Assembly (NCBI GenBank): GCA_963930655.1
Contig: OZ005601.1
Coordinates: forward strand, 20,708,921-20,772,920
Source of the DNA: Myrica gale
Lineage: Eukaryota > Streptophyta > Magnoliopsida > Fagales > Myricaceae
DNA: 64,000 nt
Reading direction: 5' to 3'
The notes under the pieces were generated by a model. It worked only from the letters and a program-made list of their open reading frames with translations. It did not search any database and had not been told where the DNA came from. Of this stretch, positions 12,041 through 22,372 are shown in pieces. Within the stretch, counting starts at the first letter, position 1; the number at the start of each line of letters is the position of its first letter. The position numbers and the translations under genes were made by a program.

Positions 12041-12536
12041 GGGTTAAATACACTTTGCACCCCTCATGTTTGGGGGTGTTGACATATTGCACCCAATGTT
12101 TTATTTTTGAGACATTGAGCCTATTATGTTAACTCCCATAATGATTTGCACCCCTGAGTGAAATTTGACGTCAAATTAGACGGTAATCGTTTACATGTGA
12201 CCTCATTCCCTGTCAGATTACCGTATTTCCCTTAATCTTAAACAAATCACGATTAAATGAGCTTCAAACAAGTCACGATTTTCGCTTATTGGATTTTGAA
12301 GCTCATTTAATCGTGACTTGTTTTAGATTCAAGAACAATACGGTAATCTGATAGAGACTGAGGTCACATGAGAGACACGTGTTAAACGATTACCGTCTAA
12401 TTTGGAGTCAAATTTCACTTTGGGGTGCAAATTGTTGGAGGAGATAACATAATAGGCTCAATGTCTTAAAAATAAAATATTGGGGTGTAATGTGTCAACA
12501 CTCCCAAACATAAGGGATGCAAAGTGTATTTAACCC
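12041..12536. mobile_element. Complete foldback MULE (496 bp) with 9-bp target duplication
   Basis: It is flanked by the exact 9-bp repeat TAAAAATAA (12032-12040 and 12537-12545), the length made by Mutator-type insertion. Ends are long inverted repeats beginning GGGTTAAATACACTTTGCA. Inversion runs almost through the whole element: the centre holds AAATGAGCTTCAAACAAGT facing its complement. There is no coding capacity. A truncated relative is inserted in the LINE at 27161. Confidence 0.92.
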
Positions 12537-13385
12537 TAAAAATAATAATTGTCCCTTTTCTTTTGTCCCTAGAGTTCACCTTCTTAACTTATCATCTATT
12601 AGGTTTTCTTCCATAATTCAATACTCAAAGACTTTAGTTAATTTTTATTACTACATTACTTATTTTATTGATGTTTATTTAATAGTTTTATTACTTAACT
12701 AATTACATTTCTCTTAACTATTTAGTTTCTTTATATTATTTATTGGGTTAATTACAAAAACTCCCCGTGAACTATACCACTTATCTCAAACATCCCCAAA
12801 CTTGAACTCGTGGCAACTTGATACCATAATCGTACGCGACTGTTACAAATCTGTTTTCAACCCAGTTTTCACGTTACCGTTGTACATTTTCCGTCACACG
12901 TGATAAACACATATGCTAGCTCCTAATGAAAATATGAAACTGCCCCATTATATGCGTTGAAAATCATTCAGACATAATAAACGCAAGCCGGTGCATTTTG
13001 AAAGTCTGTCCCCTCTTCTTCATTGCTGTCCGAAGTAAAAAATCGAGATCTACATTGCTATCTAAAACACCACCCACCCTGTCTAGACTCCACAAGAATT
13101 TGGGTTGTTAGGGTTAATCATTTTTTCTCCGATTCGCAAGGTACTTCGATTAATCCTTCCATATTCCCTGAATTTGTTTGCGAATAGGTTTTTAATCTAT
13201 TAGGGTTTGCGAATAGGGTTGAAAGAGTGAGATTTCTGCTGCAATTTTGATCCCTCAGGTATTTTCCACTAACTTAATCATACACTACAGATTGAATTTT
13301 AGGAGTGTCGTAACTCTAATATTCACCCATGGTTCTTTTTTGTTTGATTATTTTTTCTCCCTAACGTTGCACAACAGAATATTTG

Positions 13386-13723
13386 TTAGCATTGCAATAT
13401 GGTGTCACAACCTACATGAACACCTCGTACACGGAGCACAATTTTGTACGTCAATTCTATAGTTGTCCGAACTATACGATTAAACGTGCATGTGGATTTT
13501 TTTCTTGGGTTGATCCCAATGTGTGACCACGTGAAAAGGGTGTTGAAACGTATACGAGATAGGCAAGAACGTTTAAATGTCAATAAAAAAGAAGTTCAAA
13601 GCCTGAAGGAGGAGGTTGAAAAACATCGCAAGCATGAGAAGAAGTACAAGATCGCTTTGTTTGTGTTGTCAATTGTTGTAGTAGGTCTATTGTCTAGATT
13701 AGTAATCTGTTTGGGCAAATGAG
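13386..13723 (+). pseudogene. GRF-type zinc finger, coiled-coil and transmembrane protein, broken
   Basis: Three frames together spell a plant GRF-type zinc-finger protein. They are a CxxC-like start near 13386 (one Cys and HC, with a stop between), then FVRQFYSCPNYTIKRACGFF with SWVDP (the GRF pattern GRxFYxCPN...CxFFxWxDP), then, shifted by a small indel, VLKRIRDRQERLNVNKKEVQ and a Lys/Glu-rich coiled coil. The C-terminus is a hydrophobic segment (ALFVLSIVVVGLLSRLVIC) and a short tail ending at 13721. This layout, finger plus coiled coil plus C-terminal anchor, is typical of small plant GRF-finger proteins. At least two frameshifts show decay. It lies inside the MULE about 650 bp from the left TIR and points at the transposase gene, as mudrB does in MuDR; equivalence to mudrB is inference. 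Confidence 0.72.
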
Positions 13724-15554
13724 TTTCATTTGGCATCCCAAGTCTGTTTGTAAGTTGTAGTTTGACATGTGATCCTAGTTATGTAAATCCAACAACTTTT
13801 AAGGTTGTACGTTAACTGTGATGTTGTTATTTATATATGTAAGTTGTGCTCTTTTTGAACATATTTGATACTGTGATTATGCTATTTAGTTTAGGCTTGC
13901 TGTCTTTTAGAGCATGTGCTTGATTTGAACTTAAATAAATATGTACACAACGACCCATAATACAACATCATAATTCAAATCTGTTCAAATCAAACTTCAT
14001 AATTCAACTTTGCATTACATGAAATCAAACATCATAATTCAAATATGTCCAGAACATCTCGTAATACAGCTTCATAAATCAAATCTATTCGAACTTCATA
14101 ATTCAAACTGGTACCAATTTACAACTTCTAGCACCTTCCAACAAGACAATGTGTACATGCAAAAAATTCAAATACATGTACATAACTAGGATCTAATAAA
14201 ATGCAAAAACCAGCTTCAATCTACCTTAAAAAACCAGCTTCAATATGCCTAAAAAACCAGCTTCAAAAGAGAACCACACCGAGATGCAAAAGGGTGAAAT
14301 ACATCCAACGGGTCATATGTACCACACCCAGCTTAAAAAAAACCCAGCTCCAACCACTACACCTAGCTTCAAAAAAACAGAAACAACCACTACACCCAGC
14401 CTAAAAAAGCGGCTTCAACTACCAGCCCATATGTACCACCAACCACAAAAACTATGGAAAATCTAACTTCACAGCTACATCTTTTTGGTCTTCGTTTTTT
14501 TTGGTAATCCTCAAACCACTTGAGTTATCAACTCACGCGTCTGTCTTACGCTTTTCCTAACCACTGTGAGGTCTGTGCACACAAGTGATGAGATCAGCTT
14601 AGATGTTACACCACAAACAACACATGGGATAAGATAAGGTAAACTTACTACTTAGTTAGCACACTAATCTGAGTACCCACAATGTGAGGTCGATGAAGAG
14701 TTGCAGAGGAGTCCCCGACCCCAGAGCCAATCCCTTTAGGTGATCAGAACTTCGTGTTCTTGATGCCACACCACCACCATCTTGGGATTTTTTGGCCATG
14801 TCTCTTCTCTGTGTTGGAGTTGCAGTAGGAGAATTTGGTGGGCTGCTCCTCTTTCCCCAGCTAGGGGGCAGCATGATCCCAGCATTCAAGGTGGAACCTG
14901 CAAGCATAACAATCCACTCAATTGTTATATATACATCCTAAAAATAACTAAGTAAAGAATATGACTTTTACCTCATCGTTTGTGTTCACTTCATTCATGA
15001 AAGAGTGGTGATGAAGATTTGGTCGATCTTTCAAACGTAAAAACTTAAATCAAAATAAAGCATATACATCAATTCATATAAGTTGTAAAGAATATTAGTA
15101 TCACATCATCGTTCGTCAACACTGATGCAACAACCCTCGAAGACCCAGCTTGAGAACCAGGAACCTATGACAAATGTATATTATAAGTATCTTCTAATGA
15201 GTAGTTGTATGTACTTGCATAAATCAACACATACCACTCTTTCGGTAGGAGTGGACTGTGAGGTCTTTGGGGCAGATGTCTTCTTCTTCTTTTTACAAGA
15301 CCTTGAGTTGTGTCCCACCACGCCACATTTAAAGCATTTAATTTTTGTTCCAACTTTGCTCAATCTAACTCGGCTCTTTGGTTCGTTTGTGCCCCTCCTA
15401 CTTAAATTCTTCGGCCTCCCTAGTTGGACCCTTGGTACTGGAGGTAGGAGTAGTTCTTGTGGTGTACATTCTCATTGTTTTGTACTTGGCATTGGGCGAA
15501 TCATAGGCATGTATGCCTTCATGTACATTTCAACAATTTAGTAATTGTCCACAT

Positions 15555-15635
15555 AATCCTCTGGCTTCCTCCCATCATAGAGGATTGTAGAGATGACATG
15601 CGCGTAAGGAATCCTCTGGCTTCCTCCCATCATAG
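15555..15635. repeat. 26-bp direct repeat at the MULE/gypsy junction
   Basis: The same 26 bp, starting AATCCTCTGGCTTCCTCC, occurs at 15555-15580 and 15610-15635, the second copy ending exactly where the gypsy LTR hairpin begins. The sequence is transposase coding DNA (YDGRKPED). It is too long for a normal LTR-element target duplication and looks like repair-generated filler. Confidence 0.85.
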
Positions 15636-15708
15636 TCTCGTTACGGGATAACGGGGTTCACATCATTATACCAAATAAGTTCGAGAACCCCGTTATCCCG
15701 TAACGAGA
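15636..15708. repeat. Perfect 24-bp inverted repeat at the gypsy LTR end
   Basis: The arms are 15636-15659 and 15685-15708, separated by 25 bp. One arm begins TCTCGTTACGGGATAACGGG and the other is its exact complement. In an LTR otherwise showing decay, a perfect stem of this length stands out. It would form a stable hairpin in RNA or single-stranded DNA. Confidence 0.92.
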
Positions 15709-16690
15709 CCCAAAAACTATAGGGAACCCAAGATCGTTTCTAGCATGGATTCGAATGGAACCTCGACCCGTTGCTTAGGAAAGCAAGAACCTCGGTATGG
15801 TGAAGACGCCACAAACGGGATGGAAATCCGTTTGATAAGTCGAGTTGAACGCCACGGGAAATCCCGATAAGTTCGAGAAGTTCTTCAAAGAACCAAAGAG
15901 AATAAACCTCACAATTTCATTTATCAATGTTTTTTTGAATTACAATGCAAGAGCTCCTATTTAAAGGGCTGAAAATAACAAGAAAATAAATCTTACATAG
16001 AAAACCTAATAAAATTCGAAATTATCTAAGTAAAGAAAACTTTACTAGCCTAAAACACACCAGACACTTAAGGAAATATATTTCCTTATTTCCTAAACAA
16101 AATAAGACCAAGGGAATAAAATTCCCTATAAAACTTAGACCAAATCTGGACGGAAATACACTAAAATAATGAAATGAAACATTCCTTATTTGACAAAAGC
16201 AAGCTGGACGTAAAAAGGCAACTAAAATAAGGAAATGAAACATTCCTTATTTGACAAAGGCAAGCTGGACGTGAACAACACAATAATAAGCTAATTAAAA
16301 CAATTCTTTATTTGCCTAACTCTAGACCTGGACGTCCACTCCTAATATCCTTAAAATTTCAACTTTTATCTTTTCAAAAGGAAATGACACACACTCCTAT
16401 AATAATTAAAAGACCATGAAAGGAAAGGATTTTGCCTTTAGAATTGTCATGCAATCCGATTCTTCTAGAATAGTCCCAAAAATATCTCTTTACTGGATCC
16501 TTCTAGAAAGTGGATCATCTTCGATGAGCCTCCAGATATGGGCTTGGGCCTATATCTCATGAATGATTTCGTCGAGTACGTCCTTGAACTTCTTGTTTCG
16601 TTCTCTCGTAACCGGCTCTACGGGAACTTGAACTAGGACATTTGAAGCCTTACTCGGATTCTCATCAATGGATCCACATCACCGAGGTAC
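15636..16690 (-). mobile_element. 3' end of a Ty3/gypsy element: polyprotein tail plus LTR
   Basis: Read leftward, the first part encodes a gypsy polyprotein C-terminus: VPVEPVTRERNKKFKDVLDE and then IHEI-stop-AQAHIWRLIEDD, with a Trp codon turned into TAG. Next comes non-coding LTR-like DNA with a TTTAAATAGGAGC TATA-type promoter (near 15957-15970 on the + strand) and a long leader. The LTR ends in a perfect hairpin at 15636-15708. The 5' part of the element is missing. It interrupts the MULE transposase, so it inserted later. Confidence 0.68.
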
Positions 16691-19224
16691 TCGTATGCCT
16701 TCAGGCGCAATGCCTTGAGGGTGAGCATCTCAGCTTCGAATCCAGCCTTGGTGTAAGCAGACGCGGCTGCTCATAGTCTATCCTTCAACAACTGACCCAG
16801 ATGCCCTTTGTCTCTGGAATTACTATACAAATGTCATACGTATATCCAATGATTCGTAGTGGAGAGGATTTCATCCAAGATTGGGATGAGGCATTGTAGT
16901 TCAACATTCAAAAACTCAGAAATAAAAAAATCAAAGGGAATTAATCAGCACACAATGGTGAAACTAACACACTTTTTTACCTTTTGTCGGTTTGAAATAA
17001 ATGTGCAGTCAAGCCGAAAATTAGGGCTGAGATCAGATACCAATACGTGTAGAAACAAGGACCAATTATCCTTCAATTCGGCCTCCACGGAGGCAAAAGC
17101 AATTGCGTAAATGTTATCGTTCCCATCTCTCCCAACAAAACAAAGAAGTTGTCCTTTGTATGATTCAAAAAATATCTATCCACACCAATTAGGGGTCTAC
17201 AACCACTCTGGAAACCGTCTCGCATGGGTGCGAGTGAGAAATACAACTGTTGAAATGTGAGTTGCAGCTCCCTTGGTGGCCTATCAACCATCATAATCAT
17301 AGAAGACCCCAGGTTGGTCCACCTCAAGGTCGCACAATAATCCCATAGCTGAGTGTATTGCTCTTTGTGCATCCTAAAGATCTTATTAGATACCATTTTC
17401 ATCGCCCTATACAACTTGTTTCGACTTACATTCACCTTCCAAGATCTCTCCATCTCTTCCCTTAATGCATCAATTGGCCAATCAAGATTATGCTCGAATT
17501 GTTCCAAGTACTTCCTCGATATCCACTTGGAAGATAGTTGGGTATTTTTATAACTTTGGGTCCATCAGTGGTCACCCGAGTATGATATTATTTGGAACAT
17601 CAGCTCGTTGTTTACATTTCGTGCATAAACTCTGTAGCTGCACCGTTCTCGCTTACACTGGACAATGACTCTATCTTTATTATTCTTCGCCCAGTGGAGA
17701 TAGTTACAATATGTATGTTGGCCTCTCTGACGACTTGTCTGAGCACCCCAACACTAGGGAATTTCATCCCATGGCTCTTTGTGCAAATCTTTCTAACCTC
17801 CAACATATTCAGTGCATGGTAGCCTTTGAAACCTCCCCTATGATTTACCTGAAACAATACAACTTGGTTGCTCATTATAACAACACCTGCCATAAAGAGA
17901 ACTTCAAATTAAACTTGCTTTTATGCTCATTTATTAATCAGCACTGATGATGTTAGTATGTGGAGATTAAAACAACAGAAAATGCAAATGCAAATGCAAA
18001 TTAAACATGTTGATTACAACCCAAACATGGTAACCGAACACAATGAGGACAACACGAAGTCAACATGTTATTTTTTACAAATAATAGATTATTGATCCCA
18101 AATACTTAATTCACAAAGTCAACAGATTATTCATCCCAAATATTCACAAAGTCAACTTAAAAGTCTTCACATACAACAAATAGATAAAACTTTAGGCTGA
18201 AATACCACTCGAAGAGCACAATGAGGCAGGTGCCTAAAAAATTAGCAAACAAACCAAAGCAAGCACATTAGTCCTCTCTGGCAGACAAGCACATAAATTC
18301 ACTTGCAAACAAAAGAGCACGGATATTGACGAAGACCCACCACCAAATGCAAAACACAATAGTGGTAGGGGACCACTCGACAAAGAGGACAAGCACAACA
18401 GTTTAATAATAGGAAGCACAAGCTAACAAATCACATAGTACAACAATTTAATAATGGGAACACACACTAATTTTAATCCATCAATTCCAAAAATGGCAGG
18501 GGACCACTTCTAGACAGAACTGAATAACTATCATCGACTAACCCAACCAAACAATGTCTTTCCCACTTGCATGTTCTCACCCATCCACTTGGTTATCACC
18601 TTTTCTCCCTACATAAACATCGGCCCTACCCCATTCCTTTACATTCACCTCATTCGCAAGCAATTGAGTACAAAATAAACCCTAAATCATTCAATTTAGG
18701 CAAAAAAAACAAATAAAGAGTTACCAGTAAGTGGCTTACCTCCAACACTTCTTCTCTGTAAATTAAATGCGTTCGATTTGTAAACCCTAGCGATTAAATG
18801 ACGGGTGAATGAGGAAGAAAGGGTTTCAGTAGTTGCAGGTGAGAAAACTGTCGATTTTTGACTAAGTCCAGTGTCGTAGAATACACGCAGGGACAAAGAC
18901 CAAAGACCAAAGCGCACCGTCTTTGTTGTTGAGGTGGCAAGATCTAATTGGTAGTTTCCTTACGAGCGGGACCCACTGAAGCCCAAATGAGTCTTTTAAT
19001 TAGGAGCTAGTTCTCGTGTTTATCACATGTGATAGAAAACGTACAACGGTAATGTGTAAACTGGGTTGAAAACGGATTTGCAACAGTCACGTATGATTAT
19101 GGTGCCGGGTTTCCACGAGTTCAAGTTCGAGGGAGAAGGTTGGGATAAGTGGTATAGCTCGTGGGGGGGGGGGTTGTAATTAAACCTTTTTTTTAGGGGT
19201 AAAGTCATAAAAACAAATATAGGG

Positions 19225-19269
19225 TTGCTATACTTACGGGGGTTGTAATTAGCCCCGTAAGTATAGCAA
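19225..19269. repeat. 17-bp hairpin just outside the large MULE
   Basis: The arms TTGCTATACTTACGGGG (19225-19241) and its exact complement (19253-19269) flank an 11-bp loop. The loop contains TTGTAATTA, which is also in the MULE TIR end, so this may be a miniature relic of a related terminus. Confidence 0.75.
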
Positions 19270-20369
19270 AAAATAAATCGGTACCCCTAATAATCAATTC
19301 GGTGATTTGAGACCAATAACTCTTGAAAATCATCAATTCACGACCTCCGTCCAAATTAGGCATTAATTCTAACAGAAAATCATGCAAAATGATCAAAATG
19401 CCCATCCAAGACTAAATTTTAAAAAATAAATTAGAATAATAAAAAATTCAGAAATAAATTAAAAATAAAATAGATTATCAAAATAGAGTTCCAATAGATT
19501 TATTTAAAAATATTACTTTTTTTAAAAATATCATTTTTATTTTTAATGAATTTTTTAAGTCTAGAGATTGCAGGAGATGTGGGGATTAAATGGACGACCA
19601 AGCTCTTGCTAATGGGCTTGGCTTGGTGGGCTTTTATATTGATGAATCATAGGCCAATTTTCGGCCCTGTAGTGTAAGGTAAGTCCAAGTTGTTGGCCCA
19701 AGATCCTAAGGGTCCAATCTAAAGGAATTAAGGTGAAAATTAAATTAACAAATTGCTAACATTATGTTTCTTGTAAACTAATATACCATTGGTCACAAAA
19801 ATTCAAAGGCAAGGGGAAAAAATGTGACTAATAAAAGAAATAAGCTAACTTAGAGATTTGTTGTAATTTAGGTGCCAAACATATCTAGATAGATAAAAAC
19901 AAGGCAAAGAAATTAGGTAGTTAAAGCAAGAAAACTAGGTACTAAGTCAATTAAAAAATTTAAAACAAATGGAAGGAAAAAATAACAAGAAATAGTGACA
20001 TTGGTCAAAGGAGAGTATTTTGAACTATTAATCAAAGCTAACTTCCAAATATATGACATAAATGCTAATGTAATAAAAAAATTACGGAAGATTTGATGCG
20101 TTTCTTAAACGATAAATCACAAGAGATAAGAGAAGTATTAGAAAAAATAAAAATATTAACAAGGTAATGTAAATTTATCCAAGAAAGTTCAATCCTAGTA
20201 AAAGATGAGTAATTAAGGAAGTAGTCTTCATTTACAAATTTAAAAACATTTTCAAAAGGTGTCGAGAACGTAGGGTCAATCGACGATATGCAATCTTTAG
20301 ATGAGGAATGTGGGTCGGGACCGAATGAGGATGCACCGTATAGGCGCAATTACAAAGATTTTAACTAGA
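19270..20369. other. AT-rich spacer, probably old repeat DNA
   Basis: I see no gene. The sequence is very AT-rich with long A/T runs (19440-19560) and some resemblance to untranslated parts of transposons. No TIR, LTR or reading frame of note. Confidence 0.5.
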
Positions 20370-21390
20370 AAGATTTGAAGACGAATCAGAAGATTAGATT
20401 TGAGAAACTTTTGAGGTTTAGAAACTTGGCACAATTTAAGCGTGCTCTAAAATAATTCATGATCCAAAATGGGTTTGAGTACACTTATGAAAACAATGAT
20501 AAGAAGCGGGTGATTGCAGTACAAGAGTCCACAATGTCATTGGAGGATCCATGTTTTTTAGACGAATGAGAGAGGGTCTATGGCTATCAAGACTTATTGA
20601 CCCACACACAATTGCGATACCCATTACAAGTCAGTACTCGGAGATGGTGAGGGACATTCCCAATTTGTCATCGGAGGCACTCATTGAACAATTTCATTAA
20701 GATTGGATGGTGAGGATCTCAAAATATCTTACCAGGCTTTGAGGGTGGAACTTAAAAATGTTTAATTGAAAGCATGCTAAACAATATAAGATGGGATCCT
20801 TGGAATTGGGCAAGATCAGAGAGGATGAGAAATTTTTTGAGAGCATGTATGTGCAACTTACAACATGCAAGATGAGATTCTTGGCCGGTTGCAGACCCAT
20901 CATCTCAGTAGATGCTTACTACTTGAAAGGCTCATTTGGTGAGCAACTATTTTGTGCGGTGGGGAAGGATGCAAATGACGGTAAGTTTCCCATCGCCTAT
21001 ACTGTATCCGGTAACGAATGTAGAGCATTTTGGACATGGTTTTTGAAGATGCTCCTGGACGACATCAGCATTGAAGATCCACGTCGGTGGGTGTTTACTT
21101 CTGACCAGCAAAAGGTAAGCTTTTTCACGAAGATATTACTTGCAAGCAAAAGTTAAGAGCAATGGGTGGAAGGGCGAATCTTTCAAAGATGCTCTATTCG
21201 CTTATGCAAAATCAACTACTGCGGAAGGTTTCCAGATACATATGGAAGAGATACGACTGTGCATTGATTGTGCACAAAAGCCAACACAGTGGACCTTGAA
21301 AATATCCAACCTTAGAAAATTAGATTTAGGACAAATTGCAAGGCCTCAAGTCGTCCAACAATGGCCAAAAATGCAAGGTCTCAAGTAGTC
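20370..21390 (+). pseudogene. Second MULE transposase fragment (different subfamily)
   Basis: The + strand encodes FRNLAQFKRALK then FMIQNGFEYTYENNDKKRV (a MuDR-type DNA-binding domain), a gap with stops, and an open stretch from 20791: MGSLELGKIREDEKFFESMY, GCRPIISVDAYYLKG (the first catalytic Asp is in the ISVD motif), CAVGKDANDGKFPIAYTV, and FWTWFLKMLLDDI...WVFTSDQQK. A weaker C-terminal piece follows to about 21300. No TIRs were found around it, and the middle of the N-terminal half is missing. It is not the same subfamily as the copy at 14656-17893, judging by sequence. Confidence 0.8.
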
Positions 21391-21989
21391 TAACATTTAC
21401 AAAAAAAATGCAAGGCCTTAACCAGTTCGATATTGACCAAAAAAATGTTTGGTCACTCAAGTTTCTGAGTAAATCACCATCCCATCTATAGTGGGCTATA
21501 TATTCAAGTTACTTAGATCAGTTGATGATTCATATAAGTGTTATCACAAAAGGAGTTATCTCACTATAAAAATATAAAGAAGGCAAACCTTCCTTCTTTC
21601 TTTGATTAAGTTTTCTTTTTTTGTTCCACATTGTACATCACAATATGTGCGTATGAAAAGTGATAGGAAATGATATCGAAAATCTTAGTTCATCAATGGA
21701 AGATAAATTCCTCTCTACACCACTATCTTCTACTTCAAAAATTTGATGGTGAAGGATTATTAAAAAGACATGTTACACAAAAAGAGTGTTGTTTAGTTGA
21801 AATACTTGTCTTTGTCTGTCTCGCAATGAGCTAAATGGTTTTCTTCGGATTCATACTACAATTATCTATTTAATTGTGCATAGGAACCTACCCCAGATAA
21901 TTGGATTTGACTTTTTCATACATTTATTACCAAAAATTGAATGACCTTTCTATGATGACTTACTCCATTTATCAAATTAGTGAAGTTGA

Positions 21990-22372
21990 AGTTATTGTAT
22001 ATGATAGGTGCTTGTAGTTTAGGAGAAAAATGGCAAATTCAAAGGAACAGGTGTGAGGAAGTTTCCTACTGGGGTTGCTAATGAAGTAAGCATAATATTA
22101 TTATTGCAGTTCTTTATAAAATTATTTTGAAAATGTATACCTAAATTTTGACTTGGATTAAATTTTTCATCCACAGGTTGAAGATATTTATGGAGCTGCA
22201 ATCAAGGAAATCAAAGAAAAGACACGAGTAAGTGATAAGTGTACAATTTGTGGACTCAAAGTGAATATAATGTTTAGATACATATAGGTGTACACATGAC
22301 GTTGTTATCTAAGATAATTGCTTTTATGTTGTTTCAGGCTGAGATGGAATTTGTAGAAGTTTTAGCATTCAG
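21990..22372 (+). pseudogene. Unrecognised host-gene fragment with three exon-like blocks
   Basis: Three short coding blocks with good splice borders follow each other on the + strand. The first runs up to 22085 (GKFKGTGVRKFPTGVANE, then GTAAGC). The second is 22177-22227 (VEDIYGAAIKEIKEKTR, flanked by CCACAG and GTAAGT). The third is 22338-22372 (AEMEFVEVLAF, flanked by TTTCAG and GTAAGA). Frame is kept across all three. I do not recognise the protein, and there is an in-frame stop upstream in the first block. It could be a captured or relic gene piece; nothing around it supports a whole gene. Confidence 0.45.

Larger units (their letters stand above)
14656..17893 (-). pseudogene. MULE (MuDR-type) transposase, decayed and interrupted
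   Basis: Read leftward. Near 17500 a segment ISRKYLEQFEHNLDWPIDAL (just after SKW) is the usual 'SKWIAEKYLE' region, followed by VNVSRNKLYRAMKM and WDYCATLRWTNLGSS. The catalytic core begins GCRPLIGVD (first DDE aspartate) and, after a frameshift near 17110, GRDGNDNIYAIAFASVEAE. Then come SDLS...CTFISNRQK, a gap, and KDRL-stop-AAASAYTKAGFEAE, where a Trp codon has become TGA. After the inserted gypsy piece come GIPYAHVISTILYDGRKPED, YVDNY, and a CCHC knuckle CFKCGVVGHNSRSC near 15330. A Ser/Pro-rich tail runs to 14656. About 150 aa before 'GIPYAH' are missing at the insertion site. Stops and frameshifts make it inactive. Confidence 0.85.
12745..19186. mobile_element. 6.4-kb Mutator-like element with long TIRs and two convergent broken genes
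   Basis: The TIRs span about 12745-12930 and 18996-19186. The left starts GGGTTAATTACAAAAACTC and the right, reverse-complemented, starts GGTTTAATTACAACCCC. They stay alignable for about 190 bp through CTATACCACTTATC, ACTGTT, TCCGTTTTCAACCCAG-like and GTGATAAACAC segments. Inside, a transposase pseudogene reads leftward from the right end and a GRF zinc-finger pseudogene reads rightward from the left end. A Ty3/gypsy fragment (about 15636-16690) is inserted in the transposase. I find no clean 9-bp target duplication: the flanks are T-rich and do not match. Both genes have frameshifts or stops, so the copy is not autonomous now. Confidence 0.88.

Noticed and set aside
14201-14466. Pro/Lys/Thr-rich repeat frames
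   Set aside because: Low-complexity AAACCAGCTTCAA repeats in the untranslated centre of the large MULE, with no known domain.
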